This document shows, one piece after another, positions 1 to 11,996 of a stretch of 64,000 nt of DNA. The position numbers and the translations under genes were made by a program. The DNA is from Austropuccinia psidii. Taxonomy: Eukaryota > Basidiomycota > Pucciniomycetes > Pucciniales > Sphaerophragmiaceae. The DNA lies in the NCBI GenBank assembly GCA_023105745.1, contig JALGQZ010000013.1:18513105-18577104 (forward strand). Direction: 5' to 3'. Position 1 is the stretch's first letter; each line of letters starts with the position of its first letter. The notes beneath the pieces are model-generated. The model made no database searches and had not been told where the DNA came from. It saw nothing but the letters and a program-made list of their open reading frames with translations.

Positions 1-773
1 TTCAAATATTTATTGTAACTCATCTGATAATTTTATAACTCTATATATGTTAAAATCCACATAATAATAAGATTTTTCAAGGGGTGGTAAAGGTTAATCA
101 TCAAAATTTTTTCCCTTCCTTTTTAAAATACCTAAGATAATTCAGTTGAAATATTGAGAAGGAATCATAAAAAAAATCTGAAATTGATCTCAATAAATAT
201 CCTTTCAAAAAGTCAGCGAAACCTATGAAAGCTATAATCATTCTTAAAACTATATAGCTGAAATAATATGAAAAGATAATAGCTATCTAAAAGAAAAAAA
301 CTTTTATTGATATATGCTATAGTAAAATTTAAATCATTTTGAGGGGTTCTATACATAGAGATATTGCAATAATATGTGCTTCTCTAGTATTTAATTTCTT
401 AAAATTTATTCACCAAGCTTCTGACAATTATCCTGAACCTAAAATTTAATTTAAGACAAATATAAAACTAAAAGAAAATGAAATAAATTTACTATTCTAA
501 TTATAACTTTCTATTTATCAAATTATGTGAATACTTTTTTAATTTTTTTCATTAAGAAATATTTGAAAGAATATTTTTTAGAGTTCTTGTATTAATTTTG
601 AGAAGATGAGCTAAATTATCAAATAAATTTAGGTTTTCTATAAAGATGAGATATAATAGATTTAAGCTTCAAATGTTTGATATTTAAGATTTGATTCCAA
701 AAAGTATCATTTAAAAGCTATATAAAATTTATTCCTAGTCATAATTCCTATCAACTAGTTTAATATTTTTCAT
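1..773. other. AT-rich sequence without a recognisable gene
   Basis: Very AT-rich, with stops in all frames. I see no coding similarity, RNA gene or clear repeat boundary. It precedes a decayed Gypsy-1 LTR and is probably older decayed repeat sequence. Confidence 0.5.
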
Positions 774-2030
774 TGTCAGGTTGAGTCTATAATGAAGCTA
801 TAATAAATAGCTATAAGATTTATATTTGACTATGAAGGATGTAAGAATGATGAAAATATTAAATTGAATGTTGCTGGGAAATTACTATAGAGCTATAGTG
901 GTGGTGAGTATTGCTGAAAGCCCAGGATGCAGTGATGATCAATTGACTAATGATAATAATAGATAGAATATTTAATAGTTTTAATTATATTTGATTATTT
1001 TTCAAGAGTATAACTTTCTGTAAAAAATTGTACTATGTAGGAATGTAAGAGATGTATGGGATTTACTCCTTAGGGAAGAGAAAGGTCCCTTTTTATCCTG
1101 AGAAATGGAATAGAAGGCCTATGTTCCTTACCATTTAGAAGGAGTTAAGAATTTTAGCTCCAAATGGTGGGCTTGTGGCTTACACAGCACTAAATAACTT
1201 GTATTGAGCTCAGATGTGGTTTTGAAACCAAATCTGGTCACTTTTCCCCAATACAGGGTGAAGATGTTCATCCAACAACCTCACAGACACATAGAGTGCT
1301 GTACAGAACATGTCAGTGGACCCCATATTGGTCATAATATGATTTATTGAAAAATAAAGAAGCCTTGATGTGGCTTTGACACCTCATATTAAAGGTTGTG
1401 AGAAAGCATCCCACAGTATTGGGGTTTTTTCAATAAGGTGGTATTTTTACCTTAAAAATACCATACCTTTGTTAATTCTTAAAATAAAGAGCTCAAAAAT
1501 GGCTCATTTTTTATCCCTTAATGGGTCCCAAACAATGGATACTCATTTAGTATTACTAGCACTAACAATGAAAAAGCTATATAGGCTTCAAATTTCATGA
1601 TTGGAATTTGGGTTTTTTTCTGAAATCTGTATTATATCCTTAATAGCCTTTATTCTAAAAATGATACAGTACTATGGAGGGTATCATCAGTTATCTCTGG
1701 GTATTTTCCCCCTAGAAAGACCCTACTTTGGGTATCTCACACCAAAATTGTAGAGGCTACATGGGAGGTGAATATTTTATTCACCATTACTTAACCTCTG
1801 TAGTCTTGATAAGAGCCCAATTTGTGTAGTACCATTGGATAGCTCTAATTAAGAGCTTCATTTTGCACACCCATTTGACGGATTTATTTGTCTTTCTCTA
1901 GAATTTAGATGAAAGGTAGAAATTAAGGTTTATGCTAAGTTCTGCTTTTGATCTGGAGTAATTTTGTTATTCCTTGTTCTATGGTTATTTTAAGCTATGG
2001 GTATGAAACTTTGATTAGAAATCAAGTACT
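774..2030 (-). repeat. Decayed Gypsy-1 LTR fragment
   Basis: The segment starts TGTCAGGTTGAGTCTATA, the reverse complement of the Gypsy-1 LTR 3' end (..TAGACTCAGCCTGACA). It then follows the LTR in order: the GTGGTGGTGAG block near 899, the reversed Gypsy-1 LTR segment CCCTACGTAGTAAACTG in decayed form (GTACTATGTAGGAATG near 1030), TGAAACCAAATCTGG near 1223, and AATTAAGGTTTATGCT near 1921. The LTR start, which should form the right edge here, is missing, so the copy is truncated at about 2.0 kb. Divergence from the young LTRs at 51532 and 59792 is high, so this is an old insertion. The right boundary is approximate. Confidence 0.75.
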
Positions 2031-3713
2031 TTTTATGTCCTCTAAACTTGTATAAGGTAAGATTTAATTGAAAATATTAAATTTCCAGAGCTTTAAAAGA
2101 AAAACCACCAAAATTATTGTTTTTAAAATCTTTAGGATAAAAGAATGATATAATAAAGATTTATTGTCTTACTAACAATAGAAATTTATCCAAAAATATT
2201 CTATAAGAGATATCTTATGGCTAAAAAATAAATTTCTTGAAAAGAAGTTTTAATTTGACTTAATTGAGAAAAGAACTTCAGGAAACTAATCTGAGAACAG
2301 AGTCTTCAAAAAGAGCTTTAAATAGAAAACAAGAGAAAAAGTTTCCAGAGTAAATTTGGAAACAAAGTGAAAAGGTTAACAGTGATGAAAGCTGATTTAA
2401 TTTGGTTTTGGGCTGTTTAAGGGGTGAAAATGATTATAAGGGTTAAAAAAAATGATTATAGTGACTTTTAACGCGGGTAAAAGGATTAAAATCATTTAAA
2501 AATGGCTGTAAAATCTTTTATTTATTTTTTTAACTGTTTTTACACTAATTATAAAAGGAAAAGATTCTAACATTAAGAGAAAAGTGGGGCAAGGAAGAGA
2601 TACTTGTATAGCCACAAATTCTCTTACTAAAAAGTAAAATTTAGTTGTTACAAAAACACTGAGAAAAGAAGATCCAATTATGGAATAATTCTACCCTTTT
2701 CTGGACCAAAATGGGCTAGTTTAAGCCATTTTAATCAGTTAAGTGAGCCATTGCTATAGTAATAATTGATTTAAAGCCTTCAAAACAGGGAGGAATGTAT
2801 GTAAGAGACCTTAAAAGAAGTTAAATATGTTTGTGCTAAGTTTTTAACTTAAGTGTAGTTTTACCCTCTTGGAAATAGTTAAAACTTCCCTGGTTGGTAC
2901 CAAAACCACATCATAAATTCAGTCACAGATCCTGTGACTCAATTCCAGGCCAAAAGTGATGAACCATTGCATGAATTTTGACATCCCATGCCTTTCAGAA
3001 AGGAATTTGGGGAGTCAAGGTTACTTCCACCCCAAATTCAATCCTTCCAATTCATATTTTTAATTTGTAATCATGTACTATACTTAAATTTTACACATTT
3101 AATTCAATTTAAAAATTATAGTAAACAACTGTTATTATCAATTTCTCATGTAAATTTAAGTTCATGTATTGGATACACAGGAACCTTTTGACATTTAATT
3201 TGAAAATGATTCAATTCCTAACAGCTTCCAAACTACACACCACACCTCAGTTTTAACAAAAAGATTTATGGTTAACACCACATTTAGTGTTAATTATATT
3301 AAGGGTTTGAGAATTTTCATATTTTCATACAGGAAACAGTAAGAACTTAACTTAAACTTATTTAGAGTTGAGTTACACAATTTTCACTCAGTTGTGACCG
3401 CACATAGTTATTTATGAGGAATCCAATGGTTAAAGAATTTTCATAATTTTATTTGTTGGAAAGAACTTTATAGTAATTTTGTTAAGTTTCCTTTTTTTCA
3501 AAAAAGATTTCAATTTTAATAGTTTTGATGAAATTTTTTTTTCAATTTATTGTTTCCTGTAAAAATATATTTTCAGATTGTTAAATTTTAATTAAAATTT
3601 TTATATTTATATTCAATTTTTTTTATATTGAAAAATAAATCATTTTTTCTTTATTATAGACTATCTTAGTTTTTTGTGTCTTTTGGTATATGAAAATAGG
3701 TCAAAGGCTCACA
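2031..3713 (-). repeat. Gypsy-3 3' LTR, left edge uncertain
   Basis: The right edge ends CAAAGGCTCACA, the same terminus as the solo Gypsy-3 LTR at 25373-27353. The last 90 bases align well between the two, as does the stretch around TATGAGGAATCCAATGG (3413). Immediately right of the edge is CTCCCTCCCCTA, which on the minus strand is a polypurine tract, so this is the 3' LTR of a minus-strand element. I cannot place the left boundary; 2031 is simply where the Gypsy-1 fragment stops. Confidence 0.55.
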
Positions 3714-4937
3714 CTCCCTCCCCTAACAAAAGGATCTTACTGAGTAATATTTCTATTTCTTGTGTGTCTGAACCTTCTGCAATTATTGGTAGCTTCAGGT
3801 ATGTTGTTTCTGCTAACCATTCATCTTCACAAGTTAGATTACTGTATCTGACAAGTTATTCCCTTGATTTATTGGTCCTCAACTTACTTTCTTTGAGAAC
3901 ATTGGTAATTTTCTTAATACCAGCTATTTCAATAGGAGGTATATTCTGGGGGAATTTCTTATCATCACCAGCTTTGTAATGCTTTATCAAGCTTACTTGA
4001 AATGTAAGATGCTTATCACTAAGCTCTTCAGATAATTCTACTTCAACAGAGTTTCCCCATGAAAGGCCTTAATGACAAAAGGTACTGCAAACAAGTCTTT
4101 AAGATTTTTGCATCATTTTATTTTATCAAAGTTCGTAGTAGATACAAGTACCAAGTCTCTGACCTTGAATTCTGGAGTAGCATGTGACCTATCCCATTAG
4201 TCTTTGGCATATTCAAAGGAGTCTTTAATGCATCTTACTGCATGCTTGCTAGCTCTTTCTAGCATTATTTTGAAGATAGAAGCTGCTGGATTCATCTTAA
4301 CCAAACAATACCTCAAAGAATCTTGGGTTAGTATTGGATTCCATACTTTTGCTAGAATAGAAGGAGTTTGATTGGTAAGGTCATGAATATATTTTATATA
4401 TGCTAGCTCGAGTGCAGGTAGAAGGGTACATTGGTTATGTGTGAATCTATCACAATCTTTAAGCTCCAGACCATATTCACAGAATTTTTTGACCATGTCT
4501 TCCAAGGTCTGGATCATCCTCTCATCTAGGATATCAGTTTGTGGGTACTAAGATTTAGAGAGGTATAATGTGGTCCCAAATAATTGGCAGCTATTTTTTC
4601 ATAGTTCTGAGGTAAATTTGGGATCTCTGTAACTAATAGTTTGTGTGAATTTACCAGTCCATGATGATACTCTATTTCATATTAGAAGGGCTGTATCCAT
4701 GGCTGTATCATCTTTGTGAAATTTCAAAAAAGTTGGAGTCTTACAAAACCTATAAACAATCCCCAGGCAGGAATTATAGCTTCTATCACCCCCAGGTGGT
4801 AGATCACTTACGCAATCCATATGGACAATTTCCCAAGGTTTACTGGGTTCTCAGATCTTGATCATATTTCAAAGTATTTTACCAGTGGAGTTATTTGCCT
4901 TTTGACATCTGTCACAGATTCTTCATTATTATGCAGC
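3714..4937 (-). pseudogene. Gypsy-3 integrase/chromodomain 3' fragment
   Basis: On the minus strand this is the 3' part of a Ty3/Gypsy pol. The clearest piece, 4517-4197, matches the integrase C-terminal half (MIQTLEDMVKKFCEYGLELK, then the LLPALELAY and NQTPSILAKVWNP signatures). The part nearest 4937 reads CDRCQKANNSTGK, the end of the integrase HHCC zinc-binding region. The C-terminal tail lies between about 4196 and 3714. The frame is broken by several stops and indels. The rest of pol is missing because the plus-strand Gypsy-3 LTR starts at 4938, right inside the integrase. The family resembles the commonest Gypsy proteins I recall from A. psidii. Confidence 0.75.
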
Positions 4938-6748
4938 TGTGAGCTTTTGGGGTATGACCACATATCCAAAAGGGTCACAAAAAAAACTTTACAAAACTTA
5001 TTTTAACAAATTAAAATCTTAAAATAAGTAAAAGTTCCATAAAAAATCCCTAAATCCTTGATTATCTCAGAGCCCAATGGATAAATATGTGACTAAAATT
5101 ACACTATGCTATTCCCCATCAAATAATACACATATAAAATTCTTACTTCATATATTTAAAGTAAATAATTACTGAGATAACCTGAACATCTGCACTTTTA
5201 TGATCAGTGCATATGTTCATGGTTTTTAGCTCATATTGTTTGAAGTAGAATGATAAAGAGTTGATCCAGAGATAAAGTTAACAAAAGTAAAACTGTAAAA
5301 ATACCAATATAAAATTTCTGTGGCAAGCTATGAAAAAAGTTGAGACCTACAAGGGTTTATTGAGAAAAATAGGAATAGGTGTTAACCACTTCAATTTTAA
5401 AGTTGTCAAAAATTGAAATAAAGTGTATATTTAGATTCTACTAGTTCATATGCAAATATCATGTAATTTGTATCATTATATTCAAGGTAAAAACCCCTAA
5501 AATCATGGTTTGAAGTTTAAAATAATAGATTCCAATAGAAAAGATGAGTTACAAGAAAAATCATCAAAAATAGAGTTTTAATTATATAATGAAATTCTCT
5601 TGGAATCTTAGTAAAAAAATTCCAAGATATCATAATTAGCCATTTGATTATCTGTAACTTGAATAACTCAAAAGTTATTAATGATCAAAGTTAAAGCTTG
5701 AAACCCTCATTTATGATCACCAACTGTACTGTTATTTTAAGTATAACAGTTGGATAAGTGATAAAAATTGTGGATAATAGTATATTATGATTAGAAATAA
5801 TAAAATACACAAAGATTAGACTTTCTCCAAGTGTATTAAGTCAGAAAACGTAGAGTTACAGTGATAACCATAAATCAAGGGGTAATAATGCAAGAAGAAG
5901 GTTTAATTATGATTTAATCATCACTAATCCTTAAATCATTAATCAACTACAGTGGATACTATCGGTACACATCTACTAGAGGCCTTCTGGACTCTAGGAG
6001 GGCATATTGTAAAAAAAAGAGAGCCCTTTTTCCTCTACTTACCCCTCAGACATATTGAAAACACTAAAAAAATTAAATCAAAAGGTAAATTCTTTATTCT
6101 TTATATATAAAGCTATGATGATATTAAAGAAAAAAAGATAAACCTTGTAGTAAACACCAGCTTTGATGTGATTGATCCAATATTTTTCTGGTTTTGTTAA
6201 ATTCTCTTAAAAATCTCTAAATCCACATAAAAATAGTTAAATTTGTAATTATATCTATTTTTTATTGTAAAAAAAAATTTAAATAAGTTTTGTTTATACT
6301 CTTAGGCATAACTTTATTCAAAATTAATATTTTAAGCTTTAAAGGCAGGTTATTTTCTCACATTATATTTTTTTCTCTTTATTATTAGTCTTAATACTTC
6401 TGTTATGGATATAAATAGTATTTATATTGATATATAACCTTAATATTAGTAATATTATTTTGATAAATTGTTTTTTATTATTAAATTCCAATTTTTTAAA
6501 CATTTATTATTTTTTGCTAGCAATAATAAATTTCCATAAATATATCAATAATTCTATATTAATATAGTTATTTTCATTATATTATTTTATTTATTTAAAT
6601 AATATAAATATTTTTACACCATAATTATAATAATAATTTATTATCAAAGCTATCTTGAATCTTATTCTTCATTAAAATTAGGACATTCAGAGTAAAATAA
6701 GTAAAATGTTGGTAATATTTACTTATTGTTTCATACTCAAAAATTACA
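4938..6748 (+). repeat. Gypsy-3 5' LTR
   Basis: It begins TGTGAGCTTTTGGGG and ends ...ACTCAAAAATTACA. Read in reverse complement it follows the solo LTR at 25373-27353 along its length: the block around CAAAGGTCACAAG near the start, the block with ATGATTTTTCTTGTAACTCATC in the middle, and the AAGTAAAATNTTNGTAATNTTTACTTAT block at the end. It is about 1.81 kb, AT-rich and decayed. The base right after it begins TTTTGATGCCTGGACTTGG, which sits where the Gypsy-1 primer site lies and resembles it. Confidence 0.75.
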
Positions 6749-7184
6749 TTTTGATGCCTGGACTTGGTTTTCACTTAAAAGACCTTTAAAAAAGATTCAA
6801 ATGTTATCTAATAATAAATTATATTTGTAATCATAAAATTATTCAATAGCCTTATATTCATTGATTTCAAAAGCTATTGAGGAATTTGGAAAGCAATTGT
6901 ACTATCTTACACATGGTTTTTCTCATCCTTAGACTTTCAAGAAATTTCTTTCAGTGACTCTAGTGATTAAAAAAGATATTTATAAATTAAAAATAAGTTT
7001 ATATTATAGTTTAATTTCAAAATAATGATGTTAATTTTTATTTTATTTCTCAAAAATAAAAGCATATAAAAAACATTTTATTCCTTTTATACATTCTTTT
7101 CTATTCATTTCTCTCATATAAACAGATATAAAATAAATTTTTATGTGGAAATTGCCATATCTTCCAAAAGAACACTTTTAAGAA
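6749..7184 (+). other. Gypsy-3 5' leader with primer-site remnant
   Basis: This is untranslated sequence between the LTR and the first ORF. The first 20 bases (TTTTGATGCCTGGACTTGG) look like a decayed version of the Gypsy-1 site TTTTGGGGGCCTGG. The rest is AT-rich, and I see nothing else in it. Confidence 0.5.
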
Positions 7185-9480
7185 ATGACTTATATTAATT
7201 CATCTTTCTTAATGATTCAAGACAACCCAATAGTGGACAATCAAGCCAATATTGAAAGCTTTCTGGAAGAAACTTGTGAAAGTTCTCCAACACCCAAATT
7301 AAAGAAGAAAAGAAAAGCTAAGAAATTAGTTTTTTCAGGACCCACTATTCAGGATTTTGAAGGTGAGTACCTCTCTTAAAATTTCCATAAAAACCTTTTT
7401 TGTCTAATAACTTTTTTATATTTTATTTTCTCAATATAACTGCTAGAAGAGGCTCCCAATACTCCATAAAATAAGAAGTGGAAATAATCCCACAAAAGGC
7501 AAAAGAAAGAGAAAAATAACCAGTGGAACAGAAATCACACAGGGAAGTGCCGTAGCCCAAAGGCATGTCCCTGAAAATCCTATTATACCTTAGCCTGAAT
7601 TGGAATTTAGTTTGAGTCACTACAAAAAAAACTGATCACATTCAGACGGCTCAAATAGACATATATATGAGCCAGTACAAACAGTATTACATGGTGTACA
7701 AGGACTAGGATTTGGAAATATTGCCAAAAATACATGAAGGAGTGATGAACTCCTGGAATATTCCCAAAATGTTCCTCAAAGAGGAAAAAATAGTTAAATA
7801 CTCCAATATATAGAATCTACTGTAATCCAAGCCCCAAATCAAAAGGATAAAGAAGTACCATTCCAAAAAGAGGGAGGAAAGTGGGGCAGAAACCCCAGTA
7901 GCTTCCACCAGAAAGCCACAAGTAAGCCAACCTCCCAAAGAGGGCAAAAGGAACAAGAAAAAGAATTGGAGGAAACCATATTACCAAAGCTACAGGGTTT
8001 CAAGAATCCAAAAGAATTCCATGGACAGAACTTTTATGGAATTCAAGGACAAAGAGGAGGAAAGAATAAGGAAAAAAACTTTCCCAAATAAGTAACTTTG
8101 CACCCTGATGGTTTAAATGATTTAACACATACTAAAGACAGAATGTTACGTTTGAAAGACATTCAAAATAGTCTATTATCTTTAAGAGAAATAAACCATA
8201 GTATATTATATTTAAAACAAATTTTTGTAAAAAAAAAAACAGAAATAGACAACATTAAATTTATGGTTGGAAAGAATAAACCAGTAATCTTAATTGACAA
8301 TACTCAGAAAGTAATACAATGACAGAAACAGCTGTATTAATACATGAGTGAGATAAAAGAAGAAAAATTTGACAATAGGTTATGACCAGAGTCTTTACAA
8401 CCTGACAGAAAATTAAATAAATTAACCATTTATATTGAAATATTTGAAGAAAAGACTTACTCACACCAAAAAATTACTTCTAGACCACCATGTAGAAAAA
8501 AGTGATGAAGCAATAATGAATCTTAAAGATGACATTAAAAGTGAAATAAGACTTATTACTGAGAAAATGGACAAAATAAATGAGGCTAACTTAAATATGC
8601 CAAGGTTATCAACCCCATTTTCTCACGTAAGAAGTCCTTTTGAGCTGAGAGAAGAGATAAAAGCTCCCTTCATAGAAGACCTGAACCATGAAGAAAACAG
8701 TCAAATATTGATGAAAGAGGCACCTAGACTTAAATAATGGCCAAAATTTACAGGTGAAGGTGAATATGAACATATGTCATTTATTAAAACAATTGACTTG
8801 CTAAAATAAGATCATTCCATACCAGATGAATTAATAACTGCAAGATTACACTCCTTATCTGAAAAATCTTCAAAAATATGGTATCATGGCATATCACAAA
8901 AAAATAGCAAAAATAAATGGTCTTGGTGGAAAAATGAAATAATCACCAAGTGGGAAAATGATGCCTGGAGGTACAAAATAGAAAATGCATTTGAAAATTC
9001 CTTCTTTGATCCAGAAAAATACAAACCTTTAGCTTGGTTTATAAAACAATTTGAAAGATTAAATACATTATATCCAGAAATGTCACATAAAATGGTGAAT
9101 ATGAAGATACTTAAAAAATATGGAGGGCAACTGGAAAATGCCCTGAGAAGCAGATGCATAAAGCCATGTTCCACAGAGGAGTACATTAATGGACTAGAAG
9201 ACATAGTGACAAGGACTAAAATTGGCAGAACATGAAAGAAATTGGATATTAAAAGTCCAAATAAGCCATTTATCAGGAAATATAAACCAAAAGAAGCTTT
9301 AAAATGCAATAAATATAAAACTAATGACAAAATGAAATGCCATACATGTGGTGGTATTGGGCATTTAACCAATAATTGTCTAAAAAAGGAAAAGATCAAT
9401 GAATTTGTGGAAACCAAGGACCACAATGACAAAGAAAAAGAATCTGATTCTGAAAAAGAAACTGAAGAAACAGAGACCTC
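7185..9480 (+). pseudogene. Gypsy-3 gag with probable small intron
   Basis: An N-terminal acidic and basic ORF (7185-7379) is followed by broken reading frames: a coiled-coil-like charged segment at 8098-8737, a capsid-like segment at about 8750-9235, and a zinc knuckle. The knuckle reads CHTCGGIGHLTNNC (CX2CX4HX4C) near 9340 in the 9242-9484 ORF, followed by an acidic tail rich in Glu. A GTGAGT donor at 7363 and a TTTTCTCAATATAACTGCTAG acceptor ending at 7446, with CTAAT near 7403 as a possible branch point, suggest an 84-bp intron after the N-terminal exon. Stops interrupt the rest. Gag would form the capsid and bind the RNA in the cytoplasm. Confidence 0.65.
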
Positions 9481-10800
9481 TTAAAGTGATGAAATAAATA
9501 TAATTAATGCACAAATTAATAATATTGACTTAAAATATGAAGTGCTAGAAGTAAACTCAAACTTACAAAAAGCTGGAACATTCAATACAAGCCTCACAAA
9601 CATACAAGATGCCAAACTGCATAGATCCAAACCTGCAAAGGAAATGAGAGATACATCTGGAAAATGAAGTATAAGTATTGTTATGGTAGAAAAACAAGAG
9701 GCAAAAGTAAGCCTCAACCTAGGGGCATACTGCAACTGCATTGAGAGAATCATTAACGAAAAATTATATCAAATTGGAAAGAGAAGCTTATACCAATACA
9801 ACAAGTTAAATTTAGTAGTGCAAGTGAAAGAATGAAGCAACTTTGAATAATTGACTTAACACTAATTTTTCCCCACCCTTCACAATGTATGAGAGTGAAA
9901 GTAGAGTTTGTAGCAATGGACAACTGTACTAGTAACCATTTTATACTTGGAAATGATTACTTGTCAATATATGGTATAGATATCTCTAACAAGAAAGATA
10001 CATATTTCACTATAGGGGACAATAAAAGACAGAATTTTGGTTTTTAAACAACAAAAAATGAATTAATGTTATAAGAAATGAAGAGACAAACCCAGAAAAA
10101 CATCCATTCATAAGTGAAAAGCTTATAGAGGCAGAATTCAATCAAGAATTAACAGAAAAAATGAAACAAAAATTGGTTTATCTCTTATACAAATACAAAA
10201 GTGCCTTTGCAACTGACAAAGAAACATTACATGCTATCAGTGAAAATGAATGAGATATTATTATAAATGTGGAAAACCTTATCCACCCCTGTTAAGAATA
10301 CCAGCTCACCCAGCTAGCACAAGAGCTAGAGAAGCCTTAGAAGTACACATTAAAGAGTTGGTGAACCTAGGGGTATTAAGGAAAGTAGAACATGATGAGA
10401 AGGTAGAGGTCACTACACCTGTCATTATAACTTGGCATAATGGAAAATAAAGGATGGTAGGGGACTTTAGAGCTCTAAATACCTATACTATTCCTGACAG
10501 ATACCCAATACCCAGAATTAATGAGACATTAAAACAGTTGTCACAGGATAAGCTCTATACAGCCATGAATTCTCTGAGGGTTTTTCACAAAAATGTCTCA
10601 ACAGACAATGCCATAAAAATACTGTGGATAATAATCCATTGTGGCATATATGAAGTCCTAAGACTTCCTTTTTATATAAAAGATTCCCCTTCCCAATATT
10701 AAAGAATAATGAGTACCATAGTTTCTGAATAATTATCAGAAGTATGGCCAATCATCTACATTGATGACATTATAGTATGCTCAGAAGCTTGGTAAAATAA
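9481..10800 (+). pseudogene. Gypsy-3 protease to reverse transcriptase
   Basis: Around 9690-10020 is a decayed retropepsin-like region. Its catalytic D[ST]G is not recognisable, but the downstream FILGNDYLSIYGIDI-type segment is clear at about 9940. The reverse transcriptase follows: PPLLRIPAHPASTRAREALE (10286), then the WHNGK and RMVGDFRALNTYT-type motif across a stop near 10448, the family's fingers/palm segment, and an intact YIDD catalytic box near 10758 (in IIYIDDIIVCSEAW). Several TAA/TAG codons break the frame, so no full enzyme can be made. The protease and RT would process Gag-Pol and copy the RNA. Confidence 0.75.
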
Positions 10801-11996
10801 CCCAACAAGATCAGAAAAAGTCTTACCAAAGATAGTACAAGTAAAGATGAAAATTTCCTTTAAAAAATGTCATTTTTCATACAGTGAACTAAATGCACTG
10901 AGAGATGTTGTATTTGGACTAAGCTTTGGAATAGATAAAGCCAAAGTTTAAGAAGTACTACTAGAAACAACTCCCCAAATTAAAAAAGAAATGCAATAAT
11001 TTCTAGGATTTGATGGTTATTACAGACAGCATATAAAAGACTTTCCAAGAACTGCCAAATATTTGTAAAAAATCTTCAACCAACAGACAGTCTATGAAGT
11101 GAATGAAGAAAGAGTTGAAGAATCTGAGGAACTAGAGAAATCCCTCTCAAATGCCCCATTACTTCCAATTCCAGATTGGAAATTACCTTTCAAACTGTAC
11201 ATTGATGCTTGTGGGGAAGGAGTAGGTGCTGCATTAAACCAAACAGAAATCCTCAATGATAAACCTTTTGAAGGACCAACTTGCTTCATTTCAAGACAAA
11301 TTAAGCAAACAGAAGCAAAATATGGAGAAAGCCAAATGGAATGTCTTTTACTAGTGTGGGTGTTACAAAGATTACATTATTACTTATATGGCACAGTGTC
11401 TGATGTAATCACAGACTGTAATGCTGTAAAATCTTTACTGGATATGAAGACACCAAATAGAAATATGCTTAGATGGCAGATTACTATCCAATAATATAGA
11501 GGAAATATGACTATGGCTTATAAATCTGGAAATATTCATGAAAATGTGGATTTTCTTAGCAGATAAACCTGAAAACCCAGCATGGGTACCACAGGAAGAA
11601 AATAATATATAAGGAATATGTGTAACAGATATTGGCACAGAACTCCCTAACCAAGTTAAAGAAAGCTATAAAATGGACCAGAACTGTCATATCTGATGCT
11701 AAATATTAATGAAAGATTGTAAAGACACATTGTTATCTACCAAAATAGGTGAAATATGGAAGAAAGCTTTTGATGAATGAAGATTTCACCTCCTTGATGG
11801 AAGTCTTTATCATAGAACCAAAAATACATGTTTCATGAGCCTGACAGATAGAGTTCTAATAAAAACTATACTACGTGAATGCCATGATAGTATTGTATCT
11901 GAAAATTTCTCTGAAGATAGGATACTAGAAAGAGTAAAAAAATGCTCTTGGTGGACTAATTGGAGAAAGGATGTTGAAGAATATTTCCAGAATTGT
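10801..11996 (+). pseudogene. Gypsy-3 RNase H and integrase N-terminus
   Basis: After the RT thumb (KKCHFSYSELNAL near 10866) comes the SFLGF-YYRQHIKDF connection region with stops. The RNase H domain lies in the 11099-11494 [20 protein letters not shown], then [17 protein letters not shown] and [13 protein letters not shown], with the catalytic Asp residues visible. A chain of broken frames follows to 11835-11996, which is the start of the integrase HHCC domain (LRECHDSIVSENFSEDR, then CSWWTNWRKDVEEYF). The coding stops abruptly at 11997 where the Gypsy-1 LTR begins. Confidence 0.75.

Larger units (their letters stand above)
4938..11996 (+). mobile_element. Gypsy-3 retrotransposon, plus strand, 3' truncated
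   Basis: This copy has a 5' LTR, leader, gag with a zinc knuckle, protease, reverse transcriptase, RNase H and the start of integrase. It is then cut at 11997 by the LTR of the minus-strand Gypsy-1. No 3' LTR follows. GCAGC precedes the LTR, but its target-duplication partner cannot be checked because the far end is lost. There are many nonsense codons, so this is an old copy. Confidence 0.8.

Noticed and set aside
4197..4937. A host gene for an integrase-like protein
   Set aside because: It has a polypurine tract and LTR end on its 3' side and matches Gypsy integrase along its length with stops.
8884..9432. 182-codon minus-strand hydrophobic ORF
   Set aside because: It is the antisense of the Gypsy-3 gag region, where Lys/Asn/Glu-rich coding gives Leu/Phe/Ser-rich shadows. 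The apparent membrane segments are an artefact.
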